Assembly (NCBI GenBank): GCA_902795905.1
Contig: CADBMY010000009.1
Span: 1 to 14,903, forward strand
Length of the DNA: 14,903 bases
Direction of reading: 5' to 3'
From: an uncultured Erysipelotrichaceae bacterium
GTDB lineage: Bacteria > Bacillota_I > Bacilli_A > Erysipelotrichales > Erysipelotrichaceae
Part shown: one piece after another, positions 1 to 6,938 of the stretch
Numbering within the stretch: position 1 is the first letter of the stretch
Layout of the letters: the number at the start of each line of letters is the position of its first letter
The notes under the pieces: model-generated
What the model was told of the DNA's origin: nothing
Databases searched by the model: none
What the model saw: the letters and a program-made list of their open reading frames with translations, nothing else
Program-made: the position numbers and the translations under genes

Positions 1-570
1 CAGGGCTACACCTGCCCCGGACAGGGTCTCATACGCTTCCGACATCACGTCGGGATGCACGAGAATATCCGCTGCCGGTACTGTATCCATCCGGTGGTGG
101 TCAGTCAGGATCACATCCATACCAAGATCTTTCGCCCGCTGCAGGGCATCAAATGCCTTTACACCGTTATCTACGGTAATGATCAGCTGATAACCTTTAC
201 GGTGTGCCAGTTCCACGGTGGCGGTATTGATGCCATAGCCTTCCTTCAGTCTGTCGGGAATGTAATATCCGTTTGTAATATGCATGCGGTCCAGTGTATC
301 CTTCATGATCGCTGTTGCACAGATACCGTCAGCGTCATAATCACCGCCGATAAACACTTTCTCTCTGCGCTCTGCCGCCTGCCGTATGCGCTCTGCCGCT
401 GCCTGCACACAGGCATCCGTACTTGTCGCAAGCTCCTCCCTGCCGTAAAGCAGTTCCCGGATCTGTTCATCCTGCAGACCGGCAAAGCGAAAAAGACCGG
501 CAGTCAGCTTCGGCAGCTGTTCAAGACCGGTCAGGTCGAGTTCTCTGATGTCAACGATATTCCTGCTCAT
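1..570 (-). CDS. recJ: RecJ-family single-stranded-DNA exonuclease, N-terminal 190 residues (partial)
   Basis: The gene begins with ATG at 570-568 and runs off the left edge, so only the N-terminal part of the DHH phosphoesterase domain is present. RecJ is a 5'-3' single-strand DNA exonuclease in recombination and mismatch/base-excision repair. Visible motifs are GDYDADG (residues 76-82, DHH motif I with metal-binding aspartates), TVDNG (132-136, motif II) and the signature DHH triad (157-159), followed by SGAGVAL, which resembles the RecJ segment after the DHH motif. About 75 residues precede motif I, as in RecJ proper and unlike short NrnA-type DHH proteins, which start close to motif I. 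Its ATG overlaps the murD stop in an ATGA arrangement, so it is probably translated by coupling and co-transcribed with murL-murD. The C-terminal DHHA1 and OB domains are outside the window, so a shorter DHH protein is not strictly excluded. Confidence 0.88.
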   Translation of the reverse strand, partial: MSRNIVDIRELDLTGLEQLPKLTAGLFRFAGLQDEQIRELLYGREELATSTDACVQAAAERIRQAAERREKVFIGGDYDADGICATAIMKDTLDRMHITNGYYIPDRLKEGYGINTATVELAHRKGYQLIITVDNGVKAFDALQRAKDLGMDVILTDHHRMDTVPAADILVHPDVMSEAYETLSGAGVAL

Positions 571-1877
571 GATCCCAGAGCCAGTTTTCCGAAGATCTCA
601 CCGCGTTCTTCAAAGTTTTTGAAGTGATCATAGGAACTGGCTGCCGGTGACAGCAGACAGATCTTTCCCTTCGGTGTGACCTGTTTGGCAAGCTTTACCG
701 CTTCCTGCAGATCTTCGGCACAGCGGAAATGATACCCCGATATATCGGTTTTGGCCTTCAGTTCATCCAGCACTCTTCTGCCGGTGGCATACATGAAGAT
801 CACTTCCAGGTCTCTTCTTGTCAGCAGATATTCTTCGAGATCACTGTAGTCGATGCCGCGGTCCATCCCGCCGATCAGCACCGATCCCGTCTCCGGCAGT
901 GCTTTCAGGGCCTGTATACAGGAAGGTCCGATCGTACTGATCGAATCATTCACAAAGCGGATGCCGTCTTTTTCACCGATATCTTCAAGACGGTGATGCA
1001 GAGGTCTGAACTCCCCGACTGCCCTCAGAAACTCTTCATCACTGATACCAAGCACACCGGCAATGTGATATACCGCCGCCATGTTCATATAATTGTGATC
1101 ACCGATCAGGGCACAGTCATTGATCTCCAGAATACGGTCACCGTCATAGAGTGTGCGGCCTTTTGCCCGTACTTCCCTGCCCAGGATGACTGTATTGGCA
1201 TGTCCGGCAGCTCTTTCGGCAATAGCTTCTCCGATCACCAGCAGATCGCCGTCTTCCTGATGCAGGAAGATCTGGTCCTTTGCCTGTCCGTATTTCGCAA
1301 AGCTTCCGTAATGATCAAGATGTTCCTCAAACAGGTTCAGATATACAGCGATATACGGTGAATACGATGAGTATTCCAGCTGATGACAGGAGATCTCAAA
1401 AGCCGCCATGTCTCCGTTCTCCATGTCTTCGATCACATCAAAGCACGGATAGCCGATATTGCCGACGAGATGCGCAGGATACTTCTGCGAGAGTACCGCC
1501 TGCATCAGAGATGTTGTCGTGCTTTTGCCCTTGGTTCCGGTAATGCCGACGGTCTGTCTGCGGTAGTGCTTCAGAAACAGCGGGGCCTGACCGCTCACGT
1601 TTGAGAGCGGGAAACCCTCCGGCAGAACGATACCTGGCGATTTCATGATCACATCATAGTTTTCCGGAATGATCTCGTCTTCAAAGATCACCTGTACATG
1701 CGTACACTCATCCTTCAGTTTCTGCAGACCTTCGCTTCCGCGCTTACGGCTTTCTGCGATCGTCACTTCCTGTTCGGGAAGAAGCCTGCGGATAAACCTG
1801 TACGTACTGCGTCCTTCCAGACCGAATCCCCAGATCAGGATCTTTCTGCCCTCAAATTCTTCAAGCCACTGTTTCAT
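567..1877 (-). CDS. murD: UDP-N-acetylmuramoyl-L-alanine glutamate ligase, MurD2-like (probably L-glutamate adding)
   Basis: Cytoplasmic ATP-dependent Mur ligase of 436 residues, normal for MurD (about 440-450). The order is Rossmann-like N domain (IWGFGLEG, 15-22), ATP-binding P-loop GTKGKSTT (114-121), GNIGYP (139-144), EISCHQLE (161-168), HLDHY (186-190), the candidate carbamoylated lysine K200 in YGQAKDQ, GDHNYMNMAAV (259-269), and the C-terminal domain with LSPAASSYDHFKNFEERG (409-426). These identify MurD rather than MurC, E or F. In the substrate region it reads NDSISTIG (310-317) where E. coli has NDSKATN, so Lys319 is Ile313; the Lys348 position is Arg340 in GGMDRG. The gene starts 1 nt after the murL stop, with AGGAG (1889-1885) seven bases before its ATG. 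Adjacency to MurL suggests MurD2, which ligates L-Glu to UDP-MurNAc-L-Ala before epimerisation. MurD-family membership is firm; L-Glu use is inferred from context. Confidence 0.9.
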   Translation of the reverse strand: MKQWLEEFEGRKILIWGFGLEGRSTYRFIRRLLPEQEVTIAESRKRGSEGLQKLKDECTHVQVIFEDEIIPENYDVIMKSPGIVLPEGFPLSNVSGQAPLFLKHYRRQTVGITGTKGKSTTTSLMQAVLSQKYPAHLVGNIGYPCFDVIEDMENGDMAAFEISCHQLEYSSYSPYIAVYLNLFEEHLDHYGSFAKYGQAKDQIFLHQEDGDLLVIGEAIAERAAGHANTVILGREVRAKGRTLYDGDRILEINDCALIGDHNYMNMAAVYHIAGVLGISDEEFLRAVGEFRPLHHRLEDIGEKDGIRFVNDSISTIGPSCIQALKALPETGSVLIGGMDRGIDYSDLEEYLLTRRDLEVIFMYATGRRVLDELKAKTDISGYHFRCAEDLQEAVKLAKQVTPKGKICLLSPAASSYDHFKNFEERGEIFGKLALGS

Positions 1878-1878
1878 G

Positions 1879-3225
1879 TTATAGCTCCTGTATTCTCTTC
1901 TTTACGATCGTTTCATAAACAGCCGGCACATTGTTCTGCGGGCTGTATCTGTGCAGATCGGGTCTTCTGTCCCTGTAATATGTATAATACGGTGTTTCCC
2001 TGTATGCCTGATACAGTGCCGGTACCGGCAGATCCTCTGTCTCCGCCCGCCGCAGATACATGGCTATGGCCAGATTCACTTCTTCCCTGGTACCCGTGCA
2101 TGTGCAGGGATCGCCATTCCGCATGCCTGTCAGCTGCGCAAACAGTTCCAGCATATCCATGTCATTCAGGATATCCCTTCCGAAGATCTCCGTGATCTGT
2201 TCGTTGCTGAGATAGCCGCTGAGCATGACCGCCACAAGCAGACATCTCGCACAATGACCGCACCATACGCCTTCCTTCTGCCCGACACCGCAGCTGCGGA
2301 AGACACGGTGATACTTCGGCAGACCGGCAAAGATACCGGTGATCTGCAGCTCCAGCAGCGGTCTTAACAGCGAGAAGTAATATACCTTATCGGTCAGATA
2401 CTTCTTTGTATATTCTTCAAAATCAGACTCAAACGTCAGTGTCTTACTGTAGAGCTTACTGACAGTACTTTCGTCTGTATTCTCTTCATTGGATAAACAG
2501 ATATACTTCTTTTTGTATACGATAGCCGTCAGAAGTGCAGAAAAGGCTGTCAGAGCCGAAAACGGTGTATTTCCGTTCAGATATCCTTCCTTGTTGAACT
2601 GAAGCATACGGGGATCCAGAGAGCGGCTGGCAACGATCAGATCCTCTTCGGTATATCCGGCAGCTTCGGCACTGTTCAGGGCACTGCGGATACTGTTGAT
2701 GATAAATGCCTTGTTATCACTGCGCATATCCTTCAAAAGATCAAGTGTCACAAAGGAATCCTTACCGCCTCCCACAGGGATCAGGTTGCCGCTGTAGACA
2801 GCCGTATCCTCTCTGCCGGTGATCTTCTGGCCAAGAGCAGTCAGCTTCATGAACCCTTCTTCACTCTCGTCGATCTGATTGCGTTCAAAGAACTCACGCA
2901 GTCCGAAATAATACACTTTCTTCCACCAGCAGATCTGTGCCTCATCAAGATATCCGCACTCCACCGTCACATTCTCGGGGCATGCGATCTTCCAGTACGA
3001 GATCAGTTCTACAAGACCAAGCGAAAAAGCTGCTTCCCGGAAGACTTTCAGCTCCGTAACATTCCTGCCGTCTTTCGGCTTCGGCAGAATGAATACCGGA
3101 TTAAAGTGAGACAGTCCCTCGATCTCAAAATCAAAGATGATCTGGATCTCCTCACTGTCCTCATAGATCTCAAAGTCGCGGTAATAGAAGTTTTTGTATG
3201 TGTTTCTGATTTCCTGATATTCCAT
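1879..3225 (-). CDS. murL: MurL: UDP-N-acetyl-alpha-D-muramoyl-L-alanyl-L-glutamate epimerase
   Basis: A 448-residue soluble protein without signal peptide or membrane segment. It resembles MurL, the ATP-dependent enzyme first described in Xanthomonas that epimerises the terminal L-Glu of UDP-MurNAc-L-Ala-L-Glu to D-Glu. Supporting motifs are LIPVGGGKDSF (148-158, a PP-loop-type ATP site), SNEENTDEST followed by YSKTLTFESDFEEY (245-272), LRPLLELQITGIFAGLP (287-303), a cysteine-rich SCG..WCGHCARC stretch (311-328) and GDPCTCTGTREE (371-382). The order and spacing fit my recollection of MurL; no alignment was run. The start is well constrained: an in-frame TGA lies three codons upstream of the ATG. 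There is no clear Shine-Dalgarno, unlike the neighbours. It follows the secDF terminator, so it probably has its own promoter and leads a murL-murD-recJ unit. An uncharacterised PP-loop ATPase is the alternative, but the direct murD linkage favours MurL. Confidence 0.85.
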   Translation of the reverse strand: MEYQEIRNTYKNFYYRDFEIYEDSEEIQIIFDFEIEGLSHFNPVFILPKPKDGRNVTELKVFREAAFSLGLVELISYWKIACPENVTVECGYLDEAQICWWKKVYYFGLREFFERNQIDESEEGFMKLTALGQKITGREDTAVYSGNLIPVGGGKDSFVTLDLLKDMRSDNKAFIINSIRSALNSAEAAGYTEEDLIVASRSLDPRMLQFNKEGYLNGNTPFSALTAFSALLTAIVYKKKYICLSNEENTDESTVSKLYSKTLTFESDFEEYTKKYLTDKVYYFSLLRPLLELQITGIFAGLPKYHRVFRSCGVGQKEGVWCGHCARCLLVAVMLSGYLSNEQITEIFGRDILNDMDMLELFAQLTGMRNGDPCTCTGTREEVNLAIAMYLRRAETEDLPVPALYQAYRETPYYTYYRDRRPDLHRYSPQNNVPAVYETIVKKRIQEL

Positions 3226-3234
3226 AATTTGTCA

Positions 3235-3240
3235 TTTATA
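3235..3240 (-). promoter_or_regulatory. Possible -10 box for murL-murD-recJ
   Basis: TATAAA on the minus strand, ten bases before the murL ATG and just downstream of the secDF terminator. A poor -35 candidate (AGTACA) lies 16 bases upstream. If used, transcription would start only about 2-4 bases before the ATG, giving a nearly leaderless message, consistent with the missing Shine-Dalgarno. This is weak evidence: the hexamer may be chance in an AT-rich gap. Confidence 0.25.
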
Positions 3241-3260
3241 TGTTATCACGTATGTCTGTA

Positions 3261-3292
3261 CTGAAGAAAAGAAGTGATTTCTCACTTCTTTT
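3261..3292 (-). terminator. Intrinsic terminator after secDF
   Basis: A perfect 11-bp inverted repeat, AAAAGAAGTGA (3292-3282) and TCACTTCTTTT (3277-3267) on the minus strand, closes a GAAA tetraloop (GNRA type). It is followed by CTTCAG, so the T-rich tract is interrupted by a C. It starts five bases after the secDF stop codon. The stem is AT-rich and nearly symmetrical, so it may be only moderately efficient. It separates comN-secDF from murL-murD-recJ; read-through could still connect them. Confidence 0.75.
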
Positions 3293-3296
3293 CGGA

Positions 3297-5579
3297 TCAG
3301 GCATTGATTCCTTTGAAGGTATACTCGTCAAGAGCTTCTTTCTTCACTTTTTTCTTCTCTTTCTTCTTCGGTTCATAGTGCGTACGGATCCAGTACCAGA
3401 CCGTCGGCGCCAGGAACATGGAACTCAGTGTACCGGCGATCATACCGATAAACATCGAGAATGTAAATGTAAAGATCGAACGGGAACCCATCAGAAGCAG
3501 GAAGATGATCGGCAGGATCGTGGTAACTGAACTCAGCAGTGACATCATCAGTGTCTTATCAAGAGAACCGTTGACGATATCTCTGTATCTTTCAGGCGTG
3601 ACTCTGCCTGTTATGGTACTCATCGTCTCTCTGACTCTGTCGAAGACAACGATCGAGTTGTTGATCGAATAACCGATGATCGTCAGTAAGACGGAGATCA
3701 GTTCGATATTCACTTCCAGACGCAGGATTGCAAACGCAGACAGCGTGATCAGGACATCGTGGATCAGGGCCACAAGACAGCTGACCGAATAATCCCACTC
3801 ATAACGGAAGGCAATGTATGCCAGCATCGCGATCCAGGCAACGATCGTCAGGATCACGGCATTGCGGACAAGCTCACGGCCGACAACAGGTGTAACAATG
3901 TTATCACCGGGTTCCGTACCGTACTTCTCGGTGAAGACTGTCTTGATCTCAGAGAGCTGCTCGGTGGAAACCGCTTCTTTTGTTGTCGCATAGATGACAT
4001 TTTCACCTGCGGACTGATAGCTGAAACCGGAGAAACCGAGGTCTTCCAGAACAGCGGAAACTTCTTCTGTCGTTACAGGCTGCGTCTCTGAGGAGATCGT
4101 CAGCTTGGTGCCGCTGGCAAAGTCGATACCGAGGTTCATGAAGCCTGCGCCTCTGACACCGTTGACAACAGACATCAGTAAGGCAATACCGATAACTGCA
4201 CAGGCAGCTGTGATCGTATACTTGGCAATACCAAGATAATCGTGGCTCTTATGACCGAAGTAGAACTGTTCCTCACCCTTGGCAAGATCAGGAATATTGT
4301 TCTTCTTTACGCCGAACCATTCCGGATGACCGTCACAGATACCGGAATTGACCAGCAGATTCAGCATTGTACGGCTTAATGCAACATTGACGATCAGCGT
4401 CATGACAACGGTCATGATCAGCATCGTCGCAAAGCCCTTGACAGCACCGTTGCCCCAGACATACATGATCAGGGCAGCCAGCAGGGTCGTAAACTGGGCA
4501 TCAAAGATCGAAGAGAATGACAGCTTCTGTCCTTCGCTGACTGCAGCCCGGATCGGATGACCCTTGTATAACTCCTGCTTGATACGTTCATAGGTGATGA
4601 TATTGGCATCGACAGTCATACCGACACCAAGCACGAGAGCACCGATACCTGGCAGTGTGAATACAGCACCCATCAGCGCATACAGCAGGAAGATGATCCA
4701 GATATATGCCACCAGCATGACACCGGCAATAACACCGGGAATGCGGAACTGCCAGATCATGAACAGGATGACGGCGAGCACACCGACAATACCTGCCATA
4801 CCTGTCTTCTGCAGGGCATCATTACCATACTGTGCGGAAACAACGTTGGAGCTGATCTCCGTCATCTTTACCGGCAGAGATCCGGAATTGATCAGATTGG
4901 CCAGTGTTCTGGCTTCTGTCTCCGTAAAGCTGCCCTGGATGATACAGTCACCGTTGATCTCAAAGTTGACCGATGCGGCCGAGATATACTTGGCTTCCTC
5001 GCCGGCAGCTGCCTTGGCTGCTTCAGCAGCGTAGGAATCCCCTTCTTCATAGTCCAGCCAGATGACCATCAGGTTCTGTCCGGCACCCTTGGCCGCAACC
5101 GTTCTGGTGATCTCACCGAACTTATCCGGATCACTGATCTTCAGGGAAACGATCGGACGGCCGTCCTGATATGCCAGAGAGGCACCGCCCTCTGCCACCA
5201 GCGAAGCATCCGCCAGTTCATTGTCATTGATATCACGGAATGTCAGGTTGGCTGTCGTACCGAGCATCTCACGCGCAGACTCCTGATCACTGACACCTGC
5301 CAGCTGTACTCTGACACGGTTGTCACCTTCGACCGTGATCTGCGGCTCATTGACACCGAGCACGTTGACCCTCTTCTGAATACTGTTGGTCACGGCTGTC
5401 ATGTCGATACTTCCGCCCTCATTCAGCGGTGTTACTTCGTAGAGGATCTCAAAACCGCCCCGCAGGTCCAGACCAAGATTCAGATGATTCTGAATGTAGC
5501 CCCAGGTCGTTCCTACGAGAACAGCGATCACCACTACCGCGGCACAGAGCCAATACAATCCGTTTTTCTTTGTTTTCAT
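3297..5579 (-). CDS. secDF: Fused protein-export membrane protein SecDF
   Basis: Accessory Sec translocase subunit that uses the proton gradient to help pull secreted proteins across the membrane. It is a natural SecD-SecF fusion as in Bacillus. Residues 1-7 are basic, followed by TM1 (about 8-28) and the SecD motif LGLDLRGG (35-42). The P1 extracytoplasmic domain spans about 45-250. A block of membrane segments carries VDANIITYERIKQE (323-336), including the conserved Asp. The SecF half starts near 450, with LGIDFASGTKL (483-493), ALIHDV (604-609) and GYSINNSIVVFDRVRE (636-651). A lysine-rich cytoplasmic tail follows (738-747). I chose ATG at 5579 (760 residues): GGGGGA (5595-5590) lies ten bases upstream and the protein then opens with a standard MKTKKNG start. 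A TTG at 5597 would add six residues and overlap the preceding gene by 11 nt. Transcription ends at the hairpin just downstream. Confidence 0.96.
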   Translation of the reverse strand: MKTKKNGLYWLCAAVVVIAVLVGTTWGYIQNHLNLGLDLRGGFEILYEVTPLNEGGSIDMTAVTNSIQKRVNVLGVNEPQITVEGDNRVRVQLAGVSDQESAREMLGTTANLTFRDINDNELADASLVAEGGASLAYQDGRPIVSLKISDPDKFGEITRTVAAKGAGQNLMVIWLDYEEGDSYAAEAAKAAAGEEAKYISAASVNFEINGDCIIQGSFTETEARTLANLINSGSLPVKMTEISSNVVSAQYGNDALQKTGMAGIVGVLAVILFMIWQFRIPGVIAGVMLVAYIWIIFLLYALMGAVFTLPGIGALVLGVGMTVDANIITYERIKQELYKGHPIRAAVSEGQKLSFSSIFDAQFTTLLAALIMYVWGNGAVKGFATMLIMTVVMTLIVNVALSRTMLNLLVNSGICDGHPEWFGVKKNNIPDLAKGEEQFYFGHKSHDYLGIAKYTITAACAVIGIALLMSVVNGVRGAGFMNLGIDFASGTKLTISSETQPVTTEEVSAVLEDLGFSGFSYQSAGENVIYATTKEAVSTEQLSEIKTVFTEKYGTEPGDNIVTPVVGRELVRNAVILTIVAWIAMLAYIAFRYEWDYSVSCLVALIHDVLITLSAFAILRLEVNIELISVLLTIIGYSINNSIVVFDRVRETMSTITGRVTPERYRDIVNGSLDKTLMMSLLSSVTTILPIIFLLLMGSRSIFTFTFSMFIGMIAGTLSSMFLAPTVWYWIRTHYEPKKKEKKKVKKEALDEYTFKGINA

Positions 5580-5586
5580 CTCACTG

Positions 5587-5874
5587 CTATCCCCCAATCA
5601 GATCCGCAAAGTCCTCGAGGTCCATGCGGCTTCCATCAACGATGGCCTGACGGCTGAGAAACTGTACGATGTCTCCCGCCGTCACAGAGAGTACATCGTC
5701 AACTGCCGTATGCAGCTGTTTCGGATACCTGTCCCGCCACAATACATACTGCAGATAATCTTCCAGATTCCGATATGTCAGTGCCGGCAGGCCCTCTCTC
5801 TGCAGCTGATGCAGTTTGACGACCATCGTCATCTGTACCTCGGTATCGTTGATATTAAAAAATCTGTTTTCCAT
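5587..5874 (-). CDS. ComN-like post-transcriptional regulator family protein
   Basis: A small soluble protein of 95 residues from ATG 5874. The pattern of an N-terminal helix (VKLHQLQREGLPALT), an EDYLQYVLWRDRYPKQLH segment (about 38-55) and DDVLSVTAGDIVQFLSRQAI (about 59-78) resembles the ComN/YrzD family. In B. subtilis, ComN affects comE mRNA localisation and is encoded close to secDF; here the gene lies directly upstream of secDF with a 7-nt gap, which supports the assignment. The start is ATG 5874 because AAGG (5886-5883) sits eight bases upstream. A TTG at 5892 gives 101 residues but falls at the predicted transcription start of the TATAAT promoter. It has no signal peptide, membrane helix or catalytic motif. 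I recognise the family from pattern and neighbourhood only; the role here is unknown, possibly tied to Sec or cell-pole functions. Confidence 0.62.
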   Translation of the reverse strand: MENRFFNINDTEVQMTMVVKLHQLQREGLPALTYRNLEDYLQYVLWRDRYPKQLHTAVDDVLSVTAGDIVQFLSRQAIVDGSRMDLEDFADLIGG

Positions 5875-5898
5875 TACATTAACCTTATGCAAAGTAAA

Positions 5899-5904
5899 AT
5901 TATA
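5899..5904 (-). promoter_or_regulatory. -10 box of a comN-secDF promoter
   Basis: A perfect TATAAT on the minus strand in the 63-nt gap between the mraY stop and the ComN-like gene. Transcription would begin near 5892, giving an 18-nt leader with AAGG before the ATG at 5874. The -35 is poor: the hexamer 17 bases upstream is TCGTTA, and the TTGATC nearby is too close (11 bases). The surrounding sequence is AT-rich, so a chance match is possible. I see no convincing terminator after mraY, so read-through from the dcw operon may also supply these genes. Confidence 0.45.
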
Positions 5905-5937
5905 ACAAAAAACAAGATCAATAACGAATAAAAATCA

Positions 5938-6897
5938 TCAAAGAGCGATAAAACCGCCGATAACTGCGCAAATGATCGCACATACCCAGAAATAACGTAC
6001 GACTTTCTCCTCCGGTACACCCTTTACGGTAAACGCATAATGTATCGGTGTATACGGGAAAACACGCTTATGTCTGAGCTTGACAGAACCGATCTGGATC
6101 ATGACACACAGTGTTTCGATCACGAAGACACCGCCGATGATGATCAGTGACAGTTCCTTCTTCATCACCATGGCCAGAGCCGCAAGCACAGCTCCCAGCG
6201 CCAGTGAACCGGTATCACCCATGAAGATCTTTGCAGGTTTGAGATTAAAATGCAGATAACCGATCAGAGCACCAAGCATACAGCCGATAAAGATTGCTAT
6301 GGAAGTCTTGCCCTGACGTATCGCAAACAGCAGATAAGGAATCAATGCGAAGAGCTCACAGCCGGCAGCCAGACCATCCATGCCGTCCGTCAGGTTGACC
6401 GCGTTTGAAGCACCGGAAAACATGAACAGGATCAGCAGGATATAGAAAATACCCAGCTCGATCTTCTTTTTCGTAAAGAGCAGTGTCACATCGAGTGTCG
6501 CATCACTTCTGTAGATCAGGAAGACGATCAGCGCCAGCACCACCTGCATCAGGAATTTGTACCGGGGCAGAAGACCGTCATTGTCGTGTTTGACAGCGAT
6601 CAGGAAGTCATCGATAAAGCCGATCAGACCATAGCCGACATATGTGATCAATACGATCATCAGATCAAGATCCGCCAACGGATTCTCTGTCATCGCCAGC
6701 GAGATCACCACCGGTACGATAATGAACATCACTCCGCCCATGATCGGCGTCTTGGCTTTCTCCTTATACTCGTCCAAAGCATACTCACTGACCGTCTGGT
6801 TGAAGCTGATCCGCTTCATGAAGTCAATAAAAGCAGGCATCAGTACGAGTACACACGCAAGCGAGATCAGAAATCCCATTACCAGTTTCACTGCCAT
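5938..6897 (-). CDS. mraY: Phospho-N-acetylmuramoyl-pentapeptide-transferase (MraY)
   Basis: Polytopic membrane enzyme of 319 residues (Bacillus MraY is about 324). It transfers phospho-MurNAc-pentapeptide from UDP to undecaprenyl phosphate, making lipid I. Seen motifs are KTPIMGG (49-55), the paired aspartates in GFIDDF (D96, D97), NAVNLTDGMDGLA (165-177), the catalytic-region FMGDTGS (225-231, D228) and PYTPIHYAF (281-289). The last normally reads PIHHH in MraY, so two of the three histidines are Tyr287 and Ala288. About ten hydrophobic segments are visible. WecA/TagO-type enzymes were considered; the dcw position and NLTDGMDGL favour MraY. A strong Shine-Dalgarno AAAGGAGG (6912-6905) sits seven bases before the ATG, and a 41-nt gap follows the PBP gene, so it belongs to the mraZ operon. 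Confidence 0.95.
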   Translation of the reverse strand: MAVKLVMGFLISLACVLVLMPAFIDFMKRISFNQTVSEYALDEYKEKAKTPIMGGVMFIIVPVVISLAMTENPLADLDLMIVLITYVGYGLIGFIDDFLIAVKHDNDGLLPRYKFLMQVVLALIVFLIYRSDATLDVTLLFTKKKIELGIFYILLILFMFSGASNAVNLTDGMDGLAAGCELFALIPYLLFAIRQGKTSIAIFIGCMLGALIGYLHFNLKPAKIFMGDTGSLALGAVLAALAMVMKKELSLIIIGGVFVIETLCVMIQIGSVKLRHKRVFPYTPIHYAFTVKGVPEEKVVRYFWVCAIICAVIGGFIAL

Positions 6898-6938
6898 ACC
6901 GTGCCCTCCTTTAAGCCTGCATTATTGTATATTAATTG

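Noticed and set aside
55..2195. Long plus-strand reading frames opposite recJ, murD and murL
   Set aside because: They are antisense shadows: Cys/His/Arg-rich, no ribosome sites, no recognisable motifs, and fully covered by strongly supported minus-strand genes.
1879..3225. MurL candidate read as a tRNA thiolation or ExsB/QueC-type PP-loop enzyme
   Set aside because: The N-terminal domain, the SNEENTDEST and YSKTLTFESDF segments, overall size and direct murD linkage do not fit those families.
5580..5597. TTG start for secDF at 5597
   Set aside because: It would overlap the preceding gene and add six residues before the normal MKTKKNG opening; ATG 5579 has GGGGGA upstream.
6912..6935. TATA-rich gap between the PBP gene and mraY as a possible extra promoter
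   Set aside because: Hexamers resembling TACAAT are present but no paired -35 was found in the gene end, and the short gap with a strong Shine-Dalgarno fits an operon junction.
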